From the NCBI GenBank assembly GCA_030619365.1, contig JAUXBQ010000074.1, positions 1 to 11,099 on the forward strand: a stretch of 11,099 nucleotides of DNA. The letters are read 5' to 3'. Source of the stretch: a candidate division FCPU426 bacterium (GTDB lineage Bacteria > Oederibacteriota > JAAXVQ01 > JAUVAV01). The notes under the pieces are model-generated. The model saw nothing but the letters and a program-made list of their open reading frames with translations, was not told where the DNA came from and did not search any database. Each line of letters starts with the position of its first letter. Within the stretch, counting starts at the first letter, position 1. The position numbers and the translations under genes were made by a program. Below, piece after piece: positions 1 to 8,100 of this stretch.

Positions 1-637
1 CCCCGGCGGCCTCGGCCTCACGGCCGGACAGAATGATCAAAAACCGTTTTGACACCGATTCCATCTCGACCGCAATGGTCTTGACTTTGCGCATGTAAAA
101 ATTAAACACCATGACGCACGGGATCGCCACCGCCAGGCCCGCGGCCGTGGCCACCAGGGCCTCGGCAATACCGGCCGCGACCACGGTCGGGCCGCCGGAG
201 CCGGAGGCCGCCAGGTCGTGAAAGGCCTTGATAATGCCGACCACCGTGCCGAACAGGCCGATAAAGGGAGCGGAATTTCCCAGGGTGCCCAGCACGCCCA
301 GATAGCGCTCCAGCTTGACCCGTTCCTCTTCCCGTGTGGTCATCATGAGTTCATCCAGTTGCCCATAGGGCAACTGCCGGTTCAACAGGCCCACGCGCAG
401 TACCGCGGCCACGGGGCTGCGATCCCGCTCACAGGTGGAAATGGCTTCCTGGAAGTTATCGCTTTCCATGGACATCTTGATCCGGGAAAGAAACCGCGTG
501 GAATCAACCTTGGCCCTGCGATAGAATAAAAAACGCTCAATCATGAACGCCACGGCCAAAATCGAACAAACCAGCAAAACCATCAAGGTGAAACTGCTTC
601 TGAAAATTTCAATAAAGTCCAAATTTCCAAGATCCAT
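1..637 (-). CDS. ExbB/TolQ/MotA-family proton channel protein (partial, C-terminus beyond left edge)
   Basis: Inner-membrane channel subunit that couples the proton motive force to envelope work, normally as a pentamer around an ExbD/TolR dimer. The frame opens with ATG at 637 and stays open to base 1 (212 codons seen). A strong ribosome binding site, AGGAGGG at 650-644, lies 6 bases upstream and fixes the start. Three membrane segments are visible: residues about 15-37, 113-140 and 152-182. The family signature APFIGLFGTVVGIIKAF is at 123-139 and GIAEALVATAAGLAVAIP at 156-173. Residues T131, E159 and T164 fall at a constant offset of 17 from E. coli ExbB T148, E176 and T181 (from memory of that protein), the polar residues of the transmembrane pathway, so the channel looks functional. 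Most of an ExbB-sized protein is present. It follows the TPR gene by 37 bases, so it is probably co-transcribed; an ExbD/TolR partner would be expected just left of the window. ExbB, TolQ and AglR-type relatives cannot be told apart here, so no symbol is given. Confidence 0.95.
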   Translation of the reverse strand, partial: MDLGNLDFIEIFRSSFTLMVLLVCSILAVAFMIERFLFYRRAKVDSTRFLSRIKMSMESDNFQEAISTCERDRSPVAAVLRVGLLNRQLPYGQLDELMMTTREEERVKLERYLGVLGTLGNSAPFIGLFGTVVGIIKAFHDLAASGSGGPTVVAAGIAEALVATAAGLAVAIPCVMVFNFYMRKVKTIAVEMESVSKRFLIILSGREAEAAG

Positions 638-674
638 AACTGACCCTCCTCAGCGCGTTCTGGTTTTGATGGGG

Positions 675-3600
675 TTATTTTTTACCCTTTTTCTTTTTTC
701 CCTTCTGCGTGCCTAAAAAAGCTTCTACGTCCTCTTTGTGCTCCAGCTTAATAATGGACATGCGGCTCCTGGCGGCCTGCACCCAGGCTGGTTTCGCGCC
801 CGAGGTGGACAGGTCCTGGTAAACATCGTAGGCCTTGCCCCATTTCTCCAATTCCTCATAAAGACTACCCAGTTTCGCCAGGGCCGTCAAGCGGTAAAGA
901 TCGGTTTTCGGCCTCAGGGGGCGCAGGTTTTCAAAAGCCCCGGCCGCTTCTTCCTTTTTCTCCATTTCTATGTAGGAATCCGCGATGGCGTACAGGATTT
1001 CCCCCTTTTGATCGGCAAAATCCTTCTTGGTCACCATTTCCTCGTAGATCTTGATGGCCGAGGGATAGCGTTTTTCGTCCCGGTAAGTGGTGGCGATCTG
1101 CATCAGGCTTTCCTTGGCCTTGGGGTCCTCGGGAAAGCGCTTGTAGAATTCCGTATATTTCCCAATGGCTTGGCGCCATTTTTTCAGTTTTTTATAGGAA
1201 AGCGCGATATTGTACAGCGCGTTGGGCGCGTAGTTTGATTTGGGGTGCAGGTCGATGATGGCTTGATACGCGTCCACAGCGGACTCATACTGTTCTTTGG
1301 CGAAATAGGCGGTGCCCAGCCTAAAGCGAACATCCTCCACCAGTTCGTGAGTGGGAAAATTCCTGATAAACGCCCGGTAGTTCCGGATGGCCTGGTCGCG
1401 CCGTTCCAGTCCTTCGTGGCACATCGCGATGTAATACTGGGCATTGGGCAGGAGCGAACTTTCGGGATAGTCGGCGATCAACTGCTGGAAGGCCGCGATG
1501 GTCTGTTCGAACTTCTTATCCTGGTAGTAGATCTCGGCCACGCGATAAAGGGCGTCCACGGCCATGCGGCTGTCCGGGAACTTCCGGACGAATTCCATAA
1601 GCTGCGGCACCGCGTCCGCCGTGGCCCCTTTGCGGTAGTAACTTAGCTGAATGCCCTCCATGGCGTCCTTGACCTGGGGGTCTTCCGGGTAATTGTTGAT
1701 GAATTTGGTATAAGACGCGATGGCTTTATCGTCCAGCTTGGCGTTGTAATAGCACTGGGCGATGAGAATCTGCATCTCTTTGCGGTGCGGGTTTTGCTCT
1801 TCCGGCCATTTGGCCAGCAATTTATACGCCTCAATGGCTTCTTTGTAGCGCTGGGCCTTGAAAAAGGTATCCGCCATGCGGTACGCCGCTTCCGGCGCTT
1901 TTTCGCTGGAGGCATAGGCCGGCGTGTTGACCACCCGCTGCCAGGCCTCGATGGCATTGGCGTAATATTCCAATTGGAAGTACGCCTGCCCCGAGTAAAA
2001 ATAGGCGTCTCCCGCTTCCTGCGTGCCCGGATTGCCCTTGGCAAAAGCTTCATATTTTACGATGGCGTCCTCATAACGCCGGGCATTGAAGAGGTTATGC
2101 GCGACCATGACCGAGGCATAATTCTTCAGCTTGGCCGGCGCGTCGAGGCTGGCGGCCAGGTCCTGGGCCGCGCGGCGGGATTCCTTGAAATTCCCGGTCT
2201 CGAAATAACTATAGGACAGCCCCAGCTTGGCCCAATTCAGCACGGGCGAATCCGAAAAATTCTCCACGATTTTTTTATACTGGCCGGCCGCCTGGGCGAA
2301 CATGCTCATGTGATAATACGCTTCACCCAGGTAAAAATAGGAGAGCGCGCGCCAGGTGCTTTTGGAGGGCGGGAAATTGGCGGCCAGGACCTTCAAGATG
2401 TAGTGCGTGGTGGAAATAAGCTGTTCGTATTGCTTGGGAATATAGTAGGCCATTTGCAACGCGGCCAGGGCCGCGTCGGAAACATCGGAATACTTGTACT
2501 TCATCAGGATATTCTGATAAATGGGGATGGCCCGGGCGTATTGTTCCTGCTTGAAATAACTGTTTCCCAGCAGATAGGTGGCCAACTGCACGTTTTCATG
2601 AATGGGATAGGTCGTGAGGAATCCCTTAAAGGTGCGCAGCGCCTGCTGGGTCTGCCCGCTCTGCAGCATGCTCCAGCCGGCCTTGAATTTGGCGCTGCCG
2701 GAAACATACGTGTTGGGGTAGTTCTGACCCACCTTGGTGTAGGCGGCAATGGCCTCCGGGTATTTTTTCAATTCCCGCAAACACTCGCCCTTGAGGTACA
2801 TGGCGTTGGCGTCCAGGGTGGAGCGTTTCACCTCGCGGAGCAGAGTGTTTAGGTGTTTAAGCGCGCCGGCAAAGTCCTCCTGCCGTATCTGGCTTCCCGC
2901 GATCTTGTACAGGGCATAGGGGCGGTACTTGGACTGGGGATAGGTCGTGAGGAAGACCTTAAACTCCTTGACCGCCACCGAATAATTGCCGCCTTTATAA
3001 TATGAATCCGCCTTGCTGTAGGCCGCGTCCAGCACGTAAATGGAATCAGGGTATTTTTCCACGATTTTTTTGAAATTAGCGGCTGCCGGCAGGTACTGCC
3101 GCAGGTTTTCCTTGCACCGGCCCACAAAATAGGTGGCCATGTCTCCGTCAACGCTCATGAAATATTGCAGGGCCTGGGCGTATTGCCGGTTGTGGTAATA
3201 CACCAGCCCCAGGGGCAGCTTGACTTTCTCCACTTTGCGGTAATGGGGATAGCGCCGGGTCAGGCGCTGGATGGTTTCCGAGGCATCGCGCCATTTCCTG
3301 CGCGCAATGTAGGATAAGATCTGGCCGTACAGGGCCTCGGCGCGCAGAAAGGTGCCGGAATATTTTTCCGGGAGTTTTTTCCACAGGAGAATGGCTTTTT
3401 TATAATTTTTCTGGTTGTAGGCGCACTCCGCCTGGCGATAGGCGGCGGAATCCGAGAAGGATTCCCGCGGATACTTCCTCAAAAAATCCTCGTAAGCCTT
3501 GCCGGCCTTCCCGTAAAAACGCTGCTGAAAAAGGGATTCAGCGACCATGTACGCGGCCCGCGGTGCGTTGGGCCTGTCCCTGAATTTCTTGACGTAATCG

Positions 3601-3782
3601 CCCCAGAAGCGGGGCAGCGCCTTGTCCTGCGAATCCAGCACAGTGGAGTCGAAAGCCTGTTCCCAGGCCTCCCGCGCCATTTTCTCTTTCTCCAAATCAA
3701 CAGCCAACCCGGCGCGCGCGCCGGTCAAAATCAGAATGCATCCCACCAGGAATATAAAAATTCCCTTGGCTTTACCCGGCAT
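675..3782 (-). CDS. Large periplasmic tetratricopeptide-repeat protein (1035 aa)
   Basis: Predicted exported scaffold protein made almost entirely of TPR helices. An N-terminal signal sequence is clear: basic MPGKAKG, hydrophobic core to about residue 21, likely cleavage after ARA or GLA (residues 24-27). A cysteine at 15 sits in an LVGC context, but the hydrophobic core continues past it, so type I cleavage is more likely than lipidation. From about residue 35 to 1010 the chain carries roughly 27-28 TPR-like units of 34-37 residues, with the usual pattern of A/Y/G and a closing YP (for example YPQSKYRPYALYKIAG, YPESSLLPNAQYYIAM). This resembles the YbgF/BamD style of TPR, but the protein is far longer than either (each about 250 aa). 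The protein ends in a strongly basic tail, KGKKKKGKK. The start at 3782 is supported by AAGGGGA (3795-3789), 6 bases upstream. It lies between the PorV-like gene (56 bases) and the ExbB-like gene (37 bases), which suggests a periplasmic link between the outer-membrane barrel and the inner-membrane channel; that link is inference. Confidence 0.93.
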   Translation of the reverse strand: MPGKAKGIFIFLVGCILILTGARAGLAVDLEKEKMAREAWEQAFDSTVLDSQDKALPRFWGDYVKKFRDRPNAPRAAYMVAESLFQQRFYGKAGKAYEDFLRKYPRESFSDSAAYRQAECAYNQKNYKKAILLWKKLPEKYSGTFLRAEALYGQILSYIARRKWRDASETIQRLTRRYPHYRKVEKVKLPLGLVYYHNRQYAQALQYFMSVDGDMATYFVGRCKENLRQYLPAAANFKKIVEKYPDSIYVLDAAYSKADSYYKGGNYSVAVKEFKVFLTTYPQSKYRPYALYKIAGSQIRQEDFAGALKHLNTLLREVKRSTLDANAMYLKGECLRELKKYPEAIAAYTKVGQNYPNTYVSGSAKFKAGWSMLQSGQTQQALRTFKGFLTTYPIHENVQLATYLLGNSYFKQEQYARAIPIYQNILMKYKYSDVSDAALAALQMAYYIPKQYEQLISTTHYILKVLAANFPPSKSTWRALSYFYLGEAYYHMSMFAQAAGQYKKIVENFSDSPVLNWAKLGLSYSYFETGNFKESRRAAQDLAASLDAPAKLKNYASVMVAHNLFNARRYEDAIVKYEAFAKGNPGTQEAGDAYFYSGQAYFQLEYYANAIEAWQRVVNTPAYASSEKAPEAAYRMADTFFKAQRYKEAIEAYKLLAKWPEEQNPHRKEMQILIAQCYYNAKLDDKAIASYTKFINNYPEDPQVKDAMEGIQLSYYRKGATADAVPQLMEFVRKFPDSRMAVDALYRVAEIYYQDKKFEQTIAAFQQLIADYPESSLLPNAQYYIAMCHEGLERRDQAIRNYRAFIRNFPTHELVEDVRFRLGTAYFAKEQYESAVDAYQAIIDLHPKSNYAPNALYNIALSYKKLKKWRQAIGKYTEFYKRFPEDPKAKESLMQIATTYRDEKRYPSAIKIYEEMVTKKDFADQKGEILYAIADSYIEMEKKEEAAGAFENLRPLRPKTDLYRLTALAKLGSLYEELEKWGKAYDVYQDLSTSGAKPAWVQAARSRMSIIKLEHKEDVEAFLGTQKGKKKKGKK

Positions 3783-3816
3783 GGTTGTTCCCCTTTTTAT
3801 GGCTTTTGATTAATGC

Positions 3817-3831
3817 GCTCCAGGTCGGAGC
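3817..3831 (-). other. Small intergenic stem-loop between PorV-like and TPR genes
   Basis: The transcript can form GCTCC-GACCT-GGAGC, a perfect 5-bp stem with a 5-base loop, plus one possible outer T-G wobble pair. No run of T follows it (the next bases are GCATTAATC), so it is not an intrinsic terminator. It might mark an RNA-processing or mRNA-stability site between two cistrons, or be chance; a stem this short is weak evidence. Confidence 0.25.
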
Positions 3832-3838
3832 AACCGGC

Positions 3839-5107
3839 TTAGTCAAGTTCCAGTCCACCTTCCCCACCCAGGGGTACCGCACTCTGGATCTTAACCGACT
3901 CGAAATTGGACTTGATGACTTTCCCGTTGGAGTCCGTGATGACCAACTGGGCGCTGAAATTCCCGTCTGGCGCCGGCAATCCGCGGTCGTCCTTGCCGTT
4001 CCACACGATCTGGTTGGGGGGGATCTCCTCACCCACGTAGGAACGGACCACATCCCCGTTCTGGTCCTTGATATTGAGTTCCCAGTCCCTGATCGCATAT
4101 TTAGACACCGCTTTGATGGCAAAGGTCGTGACTTTCCTGATCCCCACGGGAGAAAAAATCTTGGGCGTGGCCCGGATGCTCATCTGGAATCCGCCCATGG
4201 AATATCCGGCCGAGATTTTATGCGCCAGGCCCAGGGCCTCGATGCTGGTGGAGTAATCCAGCGTGACGGGGGCACCCAATAACTGCTTGGCGTTAAAGCC
4301 GGCGCCCACGTGAACCCGCATTTCATCGTCCAGGCCGGCGCGCACAAAAACCATGTCCTCGTACACGTCCAGCTCGCCGCCGACTTTCCATTTAAAGCCC
4401 TGGTTGCCGAAAGACTTGTATACGTCCGCGTCCAGGAGCAGGTCATCATCGAAAAGCTTGCCCGCCACGCCCAGTACGGCCGTGCTGAAATACATGTCCC
4501 CCAGCACGTTCGGCGTCAGGGCGTTTTGTATGTACAGGCCGACCTGCAATTCGGGCATTACGCTATACAAGCCGCCGACATCGATGCCGATGCCCGTGCC
4601 ACTATGCCCGAAAATATCCTCGTAGGCCACCTTGACGTTGACGCCGGCCGTGAGCCCGGGAAAGACGTCCCGCGCGTAGGCCAGGTACAGCGAGCCTTTC
4701 ATCATGGAATTGGTGAACCCCTGGGGATTGGGCAGGTAGCTATCGTCCCGGATGTCAAAGCCGGTTGAGCTGAGCAACACCACGCCCACGCCGAGATGCC
4801 CGATATCCACGATCGGCATGGCAAAGCCAATAAAATCAAACATGGTATCCTCAAACAGGATCACATGCTGCACCCCGATTTGGATGGGATTCTGGGTGGC
4901 CAGACCGGCCGGGTTATAAAAGATGGCGGTCACATCATCCGCCAACCCGGTCATGGCGCCGCCCATGCCGGCCGCGCGGGCGCCCACGTCGTACTGGAGG
5001 TACTCGCCCGGCAACCCGTGGTCGCCGGTCCCGGCGTGTAGTAGCGTGGTTCCCGTTCCGGCCAGCAGAATCAGGCCCAGCAGCATCCGTAGGACTGTCT
5101 TTTTCAT
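3839..5107 (-). CDS. PorV/PorQ-like outer-membrane beta-barrel with C-terminal FlgD-type Ig-like domain
   Basis: Predicted outer-membrane protein of 422 aa. A signal peptide ends near LLHA (residue 25). Residues 37-70 carry the hallmark N-terminus of the PorV/PorQ (UPF0164, FadL-like) family: LQYDVGARAAGMGGA, then ADDVTAIFYNPAGLA. Residues about 75-312 alternate short beta-strands and turns, as expected for a barrel. Residues about 326-398 form a separate FlgD-like Ig domain, with VWNGKDDRG at 368-376 and DGNFSAQLVITDSNG behind it, then a short acidic tail. PorV of the type IX secretion system binds cargo C-terminal domains at the outer membrane; many family members outside Bacteroidota have no proven role, so the function is inferred. 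The ATG at 5107 has GGTGA at 5119-5115, with 7 bases between. The stop of the giant secreted protein is only 35 bases upstream, and that protein ends in the same kind of FlgD-like domain, which argues that the two act together. Confidence 0.9.
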   Translation of the reverse strand: MKKTVLRMLLGLILLAGTGTTLLHAGTGDHGLPGEYLQYDVGARAAGMGGAMTGLADDVTAIFYNPAGLATQNPIQIGVQHVILFEDTMFDFIGFAMPIVDIGHLGVGVVLLSSTGFDIRDDSYLPNPQGFTNSMMKGSLYLAYARDVFPGLTAGVNVKVAYEDIFGHSGTGIGIDVGGLYSVMPELQVGLYIQNALTPNVLGDMYFSTAVLGVAGKLFDDDLLLDADVYKSFGNQGFKWKVGGELDVYEDMVFVRAGLDDEMRVHVGAGFNAKQLLGAPVTLDYSTSIEALGLAHKISAGYSMGGFQMSIRATPKIFSPVGIRKVTTFAIKAVSKYAIRDWELNIKDQNGDVVRSYVGEEIPPNQIVWNGKDDRGLPAPDGNFSAQLVITDSNGKVIKSNFESVKIQSAVPLGGEGGLELD

Positions 5108-5142
5108 TAGCGATTCACCCGCTTTCTCGAGGTGGAATTCGT

Positions 5143-8100
5143 TTATCTTTCCTTATACACACCGATCTTGAAACGAGCCACTTCCTGATCATTGCTTTTC
5201 ACGGTGCAGATATACCCGCCGTTGGCCACGGTCACGCCCTGGTTGTTTTTCCCGTTCCATGGTACCGAGTTCACGCCCTGATGGCCGCCGCGCGGGTCCC
5301 CTGCCGGAATATCCTTGCTCCATACCAGGTCCCCCAAGAGTGTATAGATTTCGATGGTAACGCTGGCATCCTCGTTCAGGTTATAGTCGATGTTCGTATA
5401 TCCCACGAGTGGATTAAAGGGATTGGGGTAGACGCCTCCGGCATTCGTGACGGTTACGAACATGATTAAATCTTCAGTGACCGAAGCCGTCGACGCACGG
5501 ATCGTATGTTCCAAATTGCTGGCGCCCGCCCTGAAGGTAGTATACGCCAACCCGTTCGCGTTGGCCGTGTTGTTCTGCGCCGTGGTTACCAAATAGCTGT
5601 TGGTGGCCACCGGGTCAATGATTTGGAACGTTACATACGCACCCGAAACTTGGTTATTATTAGCGTCATACACCGTGGCGTTGATCACGGCGTCGTTGTT
5701 GGACTGGATCTGGTAAAACATCTGCCCGTCTTGTGAATAGGAAATTGTATCGGCCGTGAGTTCGATCCGGGCGGGAGCGGAAGCCATTACGCGAATTTCC
5801 GGCGAATAGCCCACATCCGGATCATTGGTGCCGCCGGCATCGCGTACCCGGATGTAAAAATTTTCAGCCGTGTCATAACTTTGTCCGCTGATGACAGCCA
5901 CGCCAAAAGTGGTACCGCCGGCGGTCAATCCCAAAGTACCGTTGGCCGGCACATACGTTCCCGGGGTGAGCGAATGCTCCATCAGGAAGGACTGCGTCGT
6001 AGAGACGACTTCACCGGTACCTGTATAGCGCACTTCCACTCGCATGTTAAAGGTGTTGGGCGCCGCGTCCACATAGACTGGTGTGTTGTCTGTCAACAGC
6101 ACCCCTTCCACCTCCACCACGAAGGCGACGTCCGTCTCCTGGACAACGCGCACCACGGCGCCGGAGTAGTCCGGGGCGTCCCCGTCCTTAATGGTGCCAT
6201 TGGCCATATCATGAGGCTTCAGGAACCTCGGGCCCTCGGTGCGCTGCTGAGCAAAGAAATGTGCCAAGCCGTTGGTATCCAAGGACGAACTGCGCGCAAG
6301 CACACTGGACGGCACCGCAAGCCCACTGAGGTCGTCGGAGCGTAATTCAATAATATTGGCCGGCGTGCCGGTCCGGATATTTCCGTATAAATCAACGGCC
6401 TGAATGCTCACCGGGAACCACGAGCCTGCGAATTGCGCGCTGCCATTATAGGCGTTCAGGGCCAGCGACGGATTCGCGGGCGTTACTCCGTTGTACCAGG
6501 CGCCATTGCCTACCGGGCTTACGTTCGAAACATTGGTGGTACCGCTACCCTCAATGGCGATCAACCCCGGTACGACCGCCTGCAGTCCAAAGTACGGCCC
6601 AGACACCACCGTGACCAAAGGCGTGGTGCCGGCCGTGGTCGTTGTAACGTCCTCATCCACGCAGGTGATGGTTGAAGCACCGCGGGTGTGGAACCGGAAC
6701 GTGGTAAAATTTGCGTATCCATTGGTCGGAACCACCGCCACGTTCGCGGAGACCGGGGCGTAAGGATCCGAGGTGGACATACTGATCGTTACGTCGGGAT
6801 ACCGCAAGCCATTGCCGTAAATATCGCAGGTGTAGGCTTGCAAGGAGACGATATTGCCCGCGGTATGCAGGGTCGGAGTACCGAAATTATTGAAGACCGA
6901 AACTAAAGCCTGAGGCGGCGCGGTGTCGTAGGTCCCGGAATAAGTTCCGCCCGCGCCGACAGCGTCCGGCGTGTCCATGCCCGTGACGATCGGGACGATG
7001 CGGGCGTAGAAATTCTCATCCACGCTGAAATTGCCCGAAGTGCCGCTGCGGTTCCCATAGCCAAAATCATGAGTCGCGGTCAGGAACTGGCTTCCGGACA
7101 CCTGTTTATAGGAATAAACCCAGGGATAGGACACGCCCTCCTGCCAGCGATTGGCTTCCAGCGTCCCTAATTGCGTGGGCCAGATGCTTTTGTTTCCACC
7201 AGCGTCCGTCTGAGCGCCCAGGTCCACCGCACTGTAAGTCGGAAACAACGCGGCACCGTTTAACGAGTCCAGAGTATTCCCATACGCATCAATCGCGGTT
7301 ACGGTCACCTGGAAAGGAATACCAGCGGTCGCAACGCTACTGAGGATAATGGGATCAATGGTGAATTGAAATCCTTCTCCCGGTTCCGCGTGCCTGACCG
7401 GAACCCGGTTCTTGTCCACTTCCAGCACATATGGCGTCCGGCCGGCGCCGTTCGTCACGCCGATCCGCTGACCCGAGGTTCCGTTCACGGTGTAGAGGAT
7501 CAATCCGTTCACGCCGCTGACGCATTCGTGAACGCCGGCTGTCAAAGTCACGCTTTGGGTACCACCTATAAATGCGCCGAGATTTTCGATGGTCGCCGGG
7601 TAGGGATCACTACATTCAATAGTGACGGTGTTGTCCGCCTCGGCCGTTTGGGTCACTTTATTCCAGAATGAGTCGCAGAGCATGAAGGAAATCTTGGTAA
7701 TGGCCGTGCCGGCCGTTTGTATGGCAGGCTCGCCCTGGATCCCGAAATCGTCGAGCGGATCGATATCCGGCGCAATGCCGGGAAAATGCTCCATACCGCC
7801 GGATTCTAAAACGAGCAGGCGGTCGGCGCTGGCGTGCTGTACCCAGAAAGTCGAGCTGGCGCTGACGAGATTTCCAAAGCGAACCCAGAAATTGTTATTT
7901 TCATTCCAGTAGTTGTTGGCCCGGTAAACCGTAATATTCCCGTACCACACGCCTAAGGTAAAGACAATCGTCTGGGGGCTAATGGCCTGCAGGGTCGTAT
8001 CGTGGTCCAAGGTGCTTCTAAGTTCTGCCGCACCGTTAAAGGTCGTGGCGATGGTTACCGCGTCCTCGTAAGCCGTAATCGTACACCACTGCGGCACTCC

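Noticed and set aside
1785..2852. 355-codon open frame on the plus strand, antisense to the TPR gene
   Set aside because: It is a shadow of the GC-rich TPR coding sequence. The translation shows no recognisable domain, and the minus-strand frame has an unbroken TPR pattern and a signal peptide.
5109..5123. Possible AGCG/CGCT stem with the PorV-like gene's Shine-Dalgarno in the loop
   Set aside because: Only 4 base pairs, too weak to claim translational control.
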